This document shows positions 15,817 through 22,401 of a stretch of 27,587 nt of DNA, piece by piece. This DNA comes from an uncultured Eubacteriales bacterium (GTDB taxonomy: Bacteria > Bacillota > Clostridia > Oscillospirales > CAG-272): contig CAKVOU010000014.1 of assembly GCA_934796165.1 (NCBI GenBank), positions 1 to 27,587 of the forward strand. The letters run 5' to 3'. Numbering within the stretch: the stretch's first letter is position 1; the number at the start of each line of letters is the position of its first letter. The position numbers and the translations under genes are program-made. The notes beneath the pieces were generated by a model that ran no database searches, had not been told where the DNA came from, and was given only the letters and a program-made list of their open reading frames with translations.

Positions 15817-16563
15817 TCAGTGCGCCGTCCTCCCGCAAAGTATTTCCTCCGCGCGTCGGACCTCTTCCGCCGACGGAGTGGGGACCCCTTCAAGTCTGTA
15901 CGGGATTCCCAGTTGTTCGTATTTTGCCCGTCCGAGTGTGTGGTACGGCAGCACCTCCACGCGTTCCACGGAGGAAAGCGTATCGATCCAGTCCCGTGTC
16001 CGGCGGAGGCTGTCTTCCCCGTCTGTAAACCCGGGTACCAGGACCTGTCTTACCCAGAGGGGGATGCCCTCCTTTGACAGCCGGTCGGCAAAGGCAAGCG
16101 TTTCGCGGTTGCCGCGCCCGGTCAGGCGCCGGCAGGCGTCGTTGTCAATGTGTTTGATATCAAGAAGAACCAGATCAGTCAGCGAAAGAAGCTCGTCATA
16201 CCGCCATTCACCGGGGTCGTATTCCGCGCCGGAGGTGTCGATCGCCGTGTGGATGCCCTCTGCCTTCAGAATACGGAACAGAGCGATGAGAAATCCGATC
16301 TGCAGAAGCGGCTCCCCGCCGCTGACCGTGATCCCACCTGAATTTCCGTAATAGTTGCGGTACTTCAGCACCTCGCGGGCAATCTCCTCCGCGGTGACAG
16401 ACCTTGCACACGCGCTTTCAAAGCCCCACGTATCCGGGTTGTGGCAATAGAGACAGCGGAGACGGCACCCCTGAAGAAAAAGTACAAACCTGAGTCCCGG
16501 TCCGTCCACGGCACCGAGCGTCTCAAAGGAATGGATGATTCCGGTCACAGCTCCTGTCTCCAT
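15817..16563 (-). CDS. pflA: Pyruvate formate-lyase activating enzyme (radical SAM)
   Basis: A 248-residue radical-SAM activase that takes a hydrogen from the glycine of PflB using S-adenosylmethionine and a 4Fe-4S cluster. The cluster ligands are C33, C37 and C40 in CRLRCLYC, followed by HNPDTW. GGITVSGGEPLLQ is the GGE SAM-binding motif, and IDTSG and LLDIKH are family strands. ATG 16563 is preferred over the one 12 nt upstream because GGAGG sits 5 nt before it and would otherwise be coding. pflA comes first in the operon, the reverse of the usual pflB-pflA order. A promoter lies 50 nt above. Confidence 0.95.
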   Translation of the reverse strand: METGAVTGIIHSFETLGAVDGPGLRFVLFLQGCRLRCLYCHNPDTWGFESACARSVTAEEIAREVLKYRNYYGNSGGITVSGGEPLLQIGFLIALFRILKAEGIHTAIDTSGAEYDPGEWRYDELLSLTDLVLLDIKHIDNDACRRLTGRGNRETLAFADRLSKEGIPLWVRQVLVPGFTDGEDSLRRTRDWIDTLSSVERVEVLPYHTLGRAKYEQLGIPYRLEGVPTPSAEEVRRAEEILCGRTAH

Positions 16564-16610
16564 GTTTCCCTCCATTCGGCAGATTCACGGACAATTCCAA
16601 TGTCATATTT

Positions 16611-16639
16611 ATTGTATCATGATTCGACTGAATAATCAA
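16611..16639 (-). promoter_or_regulatory. Promoter of pflA-pflB
   Basis: On the minus strand TTGATT (16639-16634), 17 nt, then TACAAT (16616-16611). Leader about 40 nt. A short dyad TGTTTTGCAAACA at 16710-16722 lies about 70 nt upstream, but I cannot assign it to a regulator. Confidence 0.75.
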
Positions 16640-16759
16640 GTGACAATGTAACGAAATCACACAGAACCTGACGGCGGCAAATGAGCGGAATGTACGACAG
16701 CGGTAAAAATGTTTTGCAAACACCTGCGTTCCCCTTTACACGGCGATTACCGGACAAAA

Positions 16760-16789
16760 AAAGAAAGCCGCCCAAGGCGCACTTTCTTT
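16760..16789 (-). terminator. Terminator of the TetR/membrane-protein operon
   Basis: The arms AAAGAAAG (16760-16767) and CTTTCTTT (16782-16789) close an inner CGCC/GGCG stem with a small bulge. On the minus strand the stem runs into a stretch of seven T residues. It lies 44 nt below the TetR stop. Confidence 0.78.
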
Positions 16790-16832
16790 CCGTTAAAACA
16801 TTCTGCGGCGAATTCTTCCCGCGGAAAACACT

Positions 16833-17432
16833 TCACGTCCCGGCTGCCGCGGGGCACTGCGGAATACACTTGATAATCATCCCGACAATGAACTCCGTCG
16901 GCTTGCGGCAATCGTCTGCCAGCCACTCCGAAATGATCGCGGCAATCCCGGACAGATAAAACGTCATCATATAGGAACGTTCCTCCCCGGGAACCGAGAA
17001 CCGCTCCAGAATCGGGTCGAATACATGGCGGAACATCGTGCCGTAGGTCTCCTCGGAATGAAAATCCGCGGGGCGCTTCAGGGTCGCCATATACAGCCGT
17101 TTGTGGTCGAGGATGAAGGACAGGTAGGACGACAGGTACTCCGGAGTGATGAGGAACAGCTCCTCGCGCGGCAGGTCGGGGATACGCTTTGGGAAGCCCT
17201 CTTTCCCCGTGCCGAAATACGAAAGGAACCGCCCGTGCATCATGCTGACCGTTTCCTCAAGCAGGTCCCGCATATTCTCGTAATGCAGATAAAAAGTAGA
17301 CCGGTTGACTCCGGCGAGGTGGCATACCTCCTTGATCGAAATATATTCAAAATCCTTCTTTTCCAGCAGAGCCAGAAGCGCCTCGTCCATGCGAAGCGCG
17401 GTATTGAAATACTTGCTTTCGGACTTGTTCAT
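16833..17432 (-). CDS. TetR/AcrR-family transcriptional regulator
   Basis: A 199-residue regulator. The helix-turn-helix lies at about 30-52 (ISIKEVCHLAGVNRSTFYLH), a clear TetR signature, and the C-terminal 130 residues are helical, with YLSSYLSFILDHKRLY and a hydrophobic YLSGIAAIISEWL that fits a ligand and dimer domain of the DhaS-like group. ATG 17432 has AAGGAG 8 nt upstream and overlaps the stop of the membrane-protein gene as ATGA. It is the last gene of a three-gene operon, an unusual place for its regulator; most TetR genes are divergent. It likely represses its own operon. The ligand is unknown. The candidate operator at 18506-18521 is one testable target. Confidence 0.88.
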   Translation of the reverse strand: MNKSESKYFNTALRMDEALLALLEKKDFEYISIKEVCHLAGVNRSTFYLHYENMRDLLEETVSMMHGRFLSYFGTGKEGFPKRIPDLPREELFLITPEYLSSYLSFILDHKRLYMATLKRPADFHSEETYGTMFRHVFDPILERFSVPGEERSYMMTFYLSGIAAIISEWLADDCRKPTEFIVGMIIKCIPQCPAAAGT

Positions 17433-18106
17433 GAGGTTTCTCCTTTTCTTTTCCGGACGGAGGAAGAAATCATTATAAAGGCGGAAATACCGACTGCAAG
17501 GAACCACACTCCCGTCCCCGTCAGCGTGTTCATCAGCACCCGATAAGCTTCGTCTCCGGGTGAAAACTCCGAGATCAGCGTGTTCTGAAGCCCGGAGAGG
17601 GACATCAGGGCGGCAATGAAATTCAGCGCCGCAGCGGCGGACAGGATAGGACTTCCGAGTTTCTTCCGTTTTATCAGATGGATGACGGACAGCGTCAGCA
17701 TATAGAACGTGTACGCCGCGACGGCGTATATCGTATACCCCGGATAAGACGATGCGGGGTTGTCCTTGACAAGCAGGAGAAGCATGCCGCCCGCGGGGAT
17801 GTTGAGGACAAGCAGAAGCCGGGCTGTCAGGCGGTAGCGTCGCTCTTCAAAGGCTTCTCTGCCACCCTCCTCCCGCTTCCGCCACGAGACGGCAAGCAGG
17901 ACACGGATAAGCCCGAGCATCAGATAGTATGCCGCGGTTGACAGCGCGTAGACCGAGGCATACCGGATCCCGAGGAAACCCCGGAACGCGGCGAAGGCGA
18001 AGTCCGCGACAATGCCGCGATGTGTGCCCTTTTCGCCCTGAAAAGCAAGGCGGTAAAGCTCCTTCCCGCGCGCGACGTGCAACGCCCATTCCCCGTGCCG
18101 CTTCAT
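17429..18106 (-). CDS. Integral membrane protein of unknown function
   Basis: A 225-residue protein with about six predicted helices: two between 30 and 75, then about 93-113, 122-144, 152-173 and 197-217, separated by short basic loops (RKREEGGREAFEERRYR, IKRKKL). The N-terminal 30 residues are soluble. I do not recognise the family. It overlaps the genes on both sides by 4 nt (ATGA), so its synthesis is tied to the upstream small membrane protein and the downstream TetR regulator. A role in drug or stress response would fit a TetR-linked membrane protein, but no transport motif is visible. Confidence 0.75.
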   Translation of the reverse strand: MKRHGEWALHVARGKELYRLAFQGEKGTHRGIVADFAFAAFRGFLGIRYASVYALSTAAYYLMLGLIRVLLAVSWRKREEGGREAFEERRYRLTARLLLVLNIPAGGMLLLLVKDNPASSYPGYTIYAVAAYTFYMLTLSVIHLIKRKKLGSPILSAAAALNFIAALMSLSGLQNTLISEFSPGDEAYRVLMNTLTGTGVWFLAVGISAFIMISSSVRKRKGETS

Positions 18107-18462
18107 TTCGCGTTTTCGCTGATCTCTTTTGCAAGCTGCATGATCTCATAGGCGTACTTTTTCTTGCCCATATCAAGCAGCTTTTTGTAGATCGGGTAAT
18201 TGACACCGACGCCGATCATACCGACCACGCCGATGATGATTCCCGCCGCCACGGAAATCGTTGTTCCGCTCCCGATGACCTTCATGGCAAGGCACATTCC
18301 CGTGCCGAACACCAGTGCAACCAGTGTTCCGAAGGTGTAGGCAAAAATGTTTGCGGGGAGCTTTGCCCGCCGGTCGAGCTTGCGGAGCGCTTCCACTTTG
18401 CCGCGGCGCTTGGGCGCGTATTCGTTTGCGAGTTGTTCTGCGTAAATTTTGTCTGTATTCAT
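18103..18462 (-). CDS. Small two-helix membrane protein of a family common in Clostridia
   Basis: A 119-residue protein. It has a charged N-terminus (MNTDKIYAEQLANEYAPKR) with a run of Lys/Arg, two hydrophobic helices at about 34-60 and 67-92, and a charged helical tail ending in MQLAKEISENAK. I recall such proteins carrying the database label dihydropteridine reductase, which the sequence does not support: it has no nucleotide-binding motif. AAAGGAGG sits 9 nt before ATG 18462, the best ribosome site of the operon. It is the first of three overlapping genes. The two helices and charged ends suggest an adaptor or partner for the next membrane protein; this is inference. Confidence 0.78.
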   Translation of the reverse strand: MNTDKIYAEQLANEYAPKRRGKVEALRKLDRRAKLPANIFAYTFGTLVALVFGTGMCLAMKVIGSGTTISVAAGIIIGVVGMIGVGVNYPIYKKLLDMGKKKYAYEIMQLAKEISENAK

Positions 18463-18505
18463 GTTTCAGACCTCCTTTGTTTTGATGACTTCATTATAAA
18501 GGAGA

Positions 18506-18521
18506 TTCTGTCCGAACGGAA
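18506..18521. promoter_or_regulatory. Imperfect 16-bp palindrome, candidate TetR operator
   Basis: TTCTGT and ACGGAA flank TCCGAACGGA-type symmetry (TCCG-AA-CGGA core at 18511-18520). It lies 44 nt above the first gene of the TetR operon, beside a TATAAT on the minus strand (18498-18493) with a poor -35. The length suits a TetR dimer, but binding is not shown. Confidence 0.35.
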
Positions 18522-18606
18522 CAACAGGAAACGGGAAAAGTGTTGTATTCAGAAAATTTACGGGGTGTTTTCGGGGAAAAGCGCCGGGGAAACCGCCCTT
18601 GCGTTC

Positions 18607-18635
18607 AGTATATCCGACAGGAAGGCAGTTGTCAA
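18607..18635 (-). promoter_or_regulatory. Promoter of the small-membrane-protein/TetR operon
   Basis: On the minus strand TTGACA (18635-18630), 17 nt, TATACT (18612-18607). It gives a leader of about 138 nt to ATG 18462, holding a C-rich stretch and the palindrome at 18506-18521. Confidence 0.75.
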
Positions 18636-18693
18636 GCGATCGAACCGGAATCAAAAGTCCGCGAATCAACAGGGTTGCCCGATTCCAAAGGAA

Positions 18694-18719
18694 AAGAGGG
18701 CGCCCCGGGGCGCCCTCTT
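18694..18719 (-). terminator. Terminator of the 183-residue orphan gene
   Basis: A perfect 26-bp palindrome, AAGAGGGCGCCCC with its complement, ends 9 nt from the stop of the minus-strand gene. On that strand the stem is followed by TTCCTTT. The effective stem is 11 bp with a 4-nt loop. Confidence 0.82.
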
Positions 18720-18728
18720 CCGGTATGT

Positions 18729-19280
18729 TTATTTCTTCTTTGCTTTCTTCATGTAAAAGAATCCGTCCCGTTCCATGCCCGGATGCTCCGTCAGATACTC
18801 CTCCGCAAGTCCTGCGACCTTCTCCCACGTTGCGGCATCAAAGAGGTTGACCTTGGAACGGATCTTCTCGTCGTTTTTCCCGAGGAACAACTGCACGACC
18901 GGCACGAAATCCGCAAACTGATGCGTGAATCCCGCTCCGGGGAAATAATCCTTCCCGTACGGACCGTATTCGTACAGGTACACGTTTGCGGTAGTCAGTC
19001 TGGTCCCCTCCGAGAGGTCATACTGCCGGGCAAGCTCCTCCGGGAACCGGAGCATGACGACCGCGTCCAGCTCGTCCGAATATGCGGCAATCCGAAGCGG
19101 GTTTGCGCTGACGACCAGCGCCGGCTGCGTATCCCCGTATTTCAATGCCTCCGCGATGGTGCTCATCACCATATCATAGTAAAACCGTTCCCCGAAGCTC
19201 TTACAGATCAGCTTCCGGATCGCGTAAAATTTTTTATAAGAAAGCCCCAGTTTCGACTGATTTTCCGCATGATTTGCCAT
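18729..19280 (-). CDS. Conserved-looking cytoplasmic protein of unknown function
   Basis: A 183-residue protein that I do not recognise. It has no signal peptide or membrane helix. The N-terminal part is helical (LSYKKFYAIRKLICKSFGERFYYDMVMSTIAEAL). The middle has strands with ALVVSANPLRIAAYSDELDAVVMLRFP and a turn-rich aromatic segment VYLYEYGPYGKDYFPGAGF. The C-terminus is helical, ending in a basic KKAKKK. The mix suggests a compact alpha/beta domain. It is a single-gene unit: AAAGGGGG 8 nt before ATG 19280, its own promoter at 19371-19399 and a strong terminator. Well-formed expression signals support a real gene. Function cannot be inferred from neighbours. Confidence 0.78.
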   Translation of the reverse strand: MANHAENQSKLGLSYKKFYAIRKLICKSFGERFYYDMVMSTIAEALKYGDTQPALVVSANPLRIAAYSDELDAVVMLRFPEELARQYDLSEGTRLTTANVYLYEYGPYGKDYFPGAGFTHQFADFVPVVQLFLGKNDEKIRSKVNLFDAATWEKVAGLAEEYLTEHPGMERDGFFYMKKAKKK

Positions 19281-19370
19281 TTTTATTTCCCCCTTTGTAT
19301 TTCGCGGTAACCTTGAGGATTACCTGCATTTTTGTTACACAAAATATAAATCTGTTTCTTCTCTGCGTCC

Positions 19371-19399
19371 ACTATAACATAACGGGAAGCAAAAATCAA
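19371..19399 (-). promoter_or_regulatory. Extended -10 promoter of the orphan gene
   Basis: On the minus strand TTGATT (19399-19394), 17 nt, TATAGT (19376-19371), with TG one base upstream of the -10. The leader of about 85 nt contains a small GGTAA/TTACC stem. Between this promoter and the Lrp stop (19400-19493) only a weak CCCGGT/ACCGGG hairpin is seen. Confidence 0.75.
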
Positions 19400-19493
19400 G
19401 TCCCGCTCGCGGAATCGGTTCCGACCCGGTACACGATAAACCGGGAAAGAATACGATCCGCGTCCCGTCGCAAAACACCTCGCCTGTATTTCC

Positions 19494-19952
19494 TTACAGC
19501 CGAAGCCCTTTGATATCCTTGACGCGGGACAGAATCATGTTACAGCTGCAACTGACGACCCCCGGCAACGTGTCGATGACCTCGTGCAAAAACCATTCCG
19601 TTTCCTCGGCGGTGGCGGCAACCGCATGGACGTGCAGCTTGTCCTTCCCCGTGACGCGGTAGATCTGCGTGACGGTCTCGTTGCCTTTCAGGATCTCCGT
19701 GACGCTCCCGAGCGTTTCCGGCAGCGTTTCAATTTCAAAATAACAGGACACGGCACCGCTGATCTTCTGCGGATTGACAATCGTGGTATACCCTTCGATC
19801 ACGCCCCGCTTCTCCAGCGCCCGGATCCTTGCCTTGACCGCCACCCGCGAAATTCCGACCTGTTCCCCGATGTCGGAATAGGAAATGCGTGCGTTTTCGA
19901 CCAACAACCGGACAATTTCCTGATCCGTTTCGTCCAAACCTTCCAGATACAT
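19494..19952 (-). CDS. Lrp/AsnC-family transcriptional regulator
   Basis: A 152-residue regulator with the standard two-domain build. The N-terminal helix-turn-helix (about 5-55) includes LDETDQEIVRLLVENARISYSDIGEQVGISRVAVKARI in segments typical of Lrp proteins, followed by the hinge GVIEGYTTIVNP. The C-terminal RAM domain (about 65-145) is an alpha/beta fold that forms octamers and binds amino acids; it contains VTQIYRVTGKDKLHVHAVA. GGGAGGTG sits 5 nt before ATG 19952. It is divergent from the MATE exporter with back-to-back promoters, so the exporter and itself are the likely targets. The effector cannot be read from sequence. Confidence 0.92.
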   Translation of the reverse strand: MYLEGLDETDQEIVRLLVENARISYSDIGEQVGISRVAVKARIRALEKRGVIEGYTTIVNPQKISGAVSCYFEIETLPETLGSVTEILKGNETVTQIYRVTGKDKLHVHAVAATAEETEWFLHEVIDTLPGVVSCSCNMILSRVKDIKGLRL

Positions 19953-19998
19953 GATTTCACCTCCCGTTTTTTGCCTTGCCGTGATATATTACAGGTCT

Positions 19999-20027
19999 AT
20001 CATATCATTTTTCTTTCGAAATGTAAA
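19999..20027 (-). promoter_or_regulatory. Promoter of the Lrp-family gene
   Basis: On the minus strand TTTACA (20027-20022), 17 nt, TATGAT (20004-19999). Its -35 is only 7 bp from the -35 of the MATE promoter, so a regulator bound here would affect both. Confidence 0.75.
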
Positions 20028-20034
20028 CAGTATC

Positions 20035-20063
20035 TTGACTTCCAGAAATGATTTCACTATAAT
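20035..20063 (+). promoter_or_regulatory. Promoter of the MATE exporter gene
   Basis: TTGACT (20035-20040), 17 nt, TATAAT (20058-20063). The leader to ATG 20108 is about 38 nt. The shared region with the Lrp promoter is under 70 bp. Confidence 0.82.
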
Positions 20064-20107
20064 GGTTACGTATCGTAATCTGAATCTTTCGTTTCGGAGG
20101 CGTCAAA

Positions 20108-21481
20108 ATGAACCGGAATCTTACCAAAGGATCGGTCACCAAATCCATGCTGCTGTTTGCGATTCCGTTGATCGTCGGTGACCTGCTCCAGCAATGCTAC
20201 AATATTGCCGACACGCTGATCGTCGGGCAAGTCTTGGGAAAGACCGCGCTTGCGGCGGTCGGCTCGTCCTTCACCCTGATGACCTTCTTGACCTCGATCC
20301 TTCTCGGACTTTGTATGGGAAGCGGGGCGCTCTTTTCCATCCGTTTCGGGGAGAAAAACGAGCGCGGGCTCAGCGAGAGCATCTGCGCCTCGTTTGTTCT
20401 GATTGCGGCGGCAACCGTAATCCTGAATATTCTTGCGTTTGTTTTTTTAGACGAGCTTCGCGTCTTTCTTCGTGTACCGGAAGAAGTCTGGGGAGAAATG
20501 CGGAACTATCTGTCGGTCATCTTTCTGGGGGTCCCCGCTATTTTCTTTTACAATTATTTTGCCTCTTTTCTGCGGTCTGTCGGGAATTCCGTCGTCCCGC
20601 TTGTGTTTCTCGCGGGTTCAACCGTTCTGAATATCGTTCTGGACCTGTGGTTCGTCATCGGGCTCGGGCGCGGTGTCGGCGGAGCGGCGGAAGCAACGGT
20701 CATCGCCCAATATCTGTCCGGTATCGGCATTGCCGTTTACGCGTTTTTGCGTTGTCCCGAAGTGCGCGCCGTCTTCCGGATCGGCACTTTGCGGTGGCGG
20801 TGTATCCGGGAGGTCCTTTCCTATTCCGTTCTGACCTGTATTCAGCAGTCCGTCATGAACCTCGGAATTCTGATGATTCAGGGACTGGTCAACAGCTTCG
20901 GTACCACCGTCATGGCGGCGTTTGCCGCGGCGGTGAAGATCGACGCGTTTGCCTACATGCCCGTTCAGGATTTCGGTAACGCCTTCTCCACGTTCATCGC
21001 ACAGAATTACGGCGCAAAAAAAGAGGAGCGTATCCGCTCCGGGTTAAAGCGCGCCGTACTTTTGTCCATGCTGTTCTCCGTGGCGGTCTCCGCACTTGTC
21101 TGTATTCTTGCGCGCCACTTCACGGCTTTATTTGTTGAAGCCGGTGAGGCAGAGGTCATCCGGGAGGGAGCCCGTTATCTGCGGATCGAGGGCGCATTTT
21201 ACTGCGGAATCGGCTGCCTGTTCCTCTTTTACGGATTGTACCGCGCACTCGGAAAACCGGGAATGAGCGTGATCCTGACCGTCATTTCGCTCGGTACCCG
21301 CGTCGCGCTCGCTTATCTTCTCTCCGCAATTCCCCAGGTCGGTGTGACCGGCATCTGGTGGTCCGTTCCCATCGGATGGTTTCTTGCGGACGCGGTCGGC
21401 TTCTCCTGCTTTCTGCTTCAAAGGAAGCGGTTGCTTGCCCCGGCGAGCAACGCGGAAGAGGATATCTCCGGAAGCGTGTAA
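20108..21481 (+). CDS. MATE-family multidrug/cation exporter
   Basis: A 457-residue inner-membrane exporter with twelve predicted helices in two MatE halves. The N-terminus MNRNLTKGSVTKSMLLFAIPLIVGDLLQQCYNIADTLIVGQ carries the family signature: a polar start, helix one with P, then the QQ.YN..D motif of helix one-two. The second half repeats it near 240 (YSVLTCIQQSVMNLGILMIQGLVN), where QQS is the usual counterpart. Members export drugs, metabolites or dyes using a sodium or proton gradient. GGAGG is 7 nt before ATG 20108. It is divergently paired with an Lrp-type regulator, so export of an amino-acid-like compound is possible. The substrate is unknown. Confidence 0.93.
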   Translation: MNRNLTKGSVTKSMLLFAIPLIVGDLLQQCYNIADTLIVGQVLGKTALAAVGSSFTLMTFLTSILLGLCMGSGALFSIRFGEKNERGLSESICASFVLIAAATVILNILAFVFLDELRVFLRVPEEVWGEMRNYLSVIFLGVPAIFFYNYFASFLRSVGNSVVPLVFLAGSTVLNIVLDLWFVIGLGRGVGGAAEATVIAQYLSGIGIAVYAFLRCPEVRAVFRIGTLRWRCIREVLSYSVLTCIQQSVMNLGILMIQGLVNSFGTTVMAAFAAAVKIDAFAYMPVQDFGNAFSTFIAQNYGAKKEERIRSGLKRAVLLSMLFSVAVSALVCILARHFTALFVEAGEAEVIREGARYLRIEGAFYCGIGCLFLFYGLYRALGKPGMSVILTVISLGTRVALAYLLSAIPQVGVTGIWWSVPIGWFLADAVGFSCFLLQRKRLLAPASNAEEDISGSV

Positions 21482-21523
21482 CCCCAAATAGCGGAGCCGC
21501 CGGCAGGTACTGTCCTTCCCCGC

Positions 21524-21554
21524 AAAAAAGACACCCCAAGGGGTGTCTTTTTTT
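21524..21554 (+). terminator. Rho-independent terminator of the MATE gene
   Basis: A stem AAAAAAGACACCCC (21524-21537) pairs with GGGGTGTCTTTTTT after a 2-nt loop and ends in a T run, 43 nt after the stop. The A run upstream makes it bidirectional, so it may also stop the opposing TetR transcript that ends at 21622. Confidence 0.9.
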
Positions 21555-21621
21555 GTAAGCAGAATCCGATGTGCATTTCCGCATCCACGAAAACGGTTCC
21601 GGTTGCCGGGCAACGCACAGG

Positions 21622-22254
21622 TCAATGGCTCTGTGCGTTCTCCCGGACGTCCGTCTGCCGGTATTTTCCGCCCCCGTCCGACGGGCTGTCAAGCCGTCTG
21701 GTCAGGAACAGCCGGATCCACCATTGCGTGTACGCGTGCAGATCATCCAGCCGCACATCCGACAGTCCGCGGCAGTATTTGACGTACTCGCAGAGCAGTC
21801 CGTTGACAAAAACGGCAATATCCAGCGCAAGATATTCCTTGTTTTTTACCCGCTCATCATGATTGCAAAGTTCAAAAAGCTTGTTCGTTACGATCAGAGT
21901 CAGTTTTTTTGCCGTAAACAGAAAATCGTTTGAACGGCACAAGAGCTTGTAATTCTCATCATTTTCCCGGATATATTGAAAGAATATTTCCGCAAACTTC
22001 TCCGCACTTGCCGCCTCCAGCAGTTTGGCATTGCTAAAAAAACGATCCACCAGTTCATTCTCGTAGTCCTGTGCAATGCTGTAAGTGTCATCGTAGTGGG
22101 AATAAAAAGTGCTGCGGCTGATGTCCGCCCGCTCGCACAGTTCACTGACGGAAATGCGTGAGATTTCCTTGTATTCCGAGAGCATTTCGGCAAACACGCT
22201 CTTGATCAGACGTTTGGTTTTTGCAGATGACCGGTTCAGATTTTTTACTTTCAT
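21622..22254 (-). CDS. TetR-family regulator of the divergent ABC operon
   Basis: A 210-residue regulator. The helix-turn-helix is at about 33-56 (RISVSELCERADISRSTFYSHY), preceded by the basic segment RSSAKTKRLIKSVFAEML. The C-terminal domain is helical with aromatic patches (FAEIFFQYIRENDENYKLL, YTQWWIRLFLTRRL), fitting a hydrophobic-ligand pocket. Start ATG 22254 has AAGGGA upstream. It faces the ABC-ABC-permease-TerB operon across 147 bp that hold a near-perfect 24-bp palindrome over its own consensus promoter, so autorepression is strongly suggested and control of the operon likely. The last 20 residues are polar and may be disordered. Inducer unknown. Confidence 0.9.
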   Translation of the reverse strand: MKVKNLNRSSAKTKRLIKSVFAEMLSEYKEISRISVSELCERADISRSTFYSHYDDTYSIAQDYENELVDRFFSNAKLLEAASAEKFAEIFFQYIRENDENYKLLCRSNDFLFTAKKLTLIVTNKLFELCNHDERVKNKEYLALDIAVFVNGLLCEYVKYCRGLSDVRLDDLHAYTQWWIRLFLTRRLDSPSDGGGKYRQTDVRENAQSH

Positions 22255-22339
22255 AGATACTTCCCTTTACAGTTTCTTGCACATTGTTCGTATTTGAACA
22301 CTGCACGCAAATCTGCTCTTCCTTTTCCTTTACAGCTCC

Positions 22340-22368
22340 ATTATAATGCAACAGTGTTGAGATGTCAA
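22340..22368 (-). promoter_or_regulatory. Consensus promoter of the TetR gene
   Basis: On the minus strand TTGACA (22368-22363), 17 nt, TATAAT (22345-22340), a perfect SigA promoter with a leader of about 80 nt. On the plus strand TATAAT also reads at 22342-22347 with a weak TTCCTT -35, the best candidate for the ABC operon. Confidence 0.85.
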
Positions 22369-22374
22369 CAGTGT
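22351..22374. promoter_or_regulatory. 24-bp palindromic operator over the TetR promoter
   Basis: The arms ACAGTGTTGA and TCAACAGTGT pair at 9 of 10 positions around GATG. The palindrome covers the -35 and part of the spacer of the TetR promoter and lies just after the plus-strand TATAAT, so one bound dimer could block both directions. CAACAGTGT also recurs as a direct repeat at 17-bp spacing (22349 and 22366). Confidence 0.75.
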
Positions 22375-22401
22375 ACAAAAAATCAGAATAGGAGGAAACA
22401 T

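Noticed and set aside
16710..16722. TGTTTTGCAAACA dyad upstream of pflA as an Rex or FNR site
   Set aside because: It does not match either consensus and lies about 70 bp above the -35; chance is a fair explanation.
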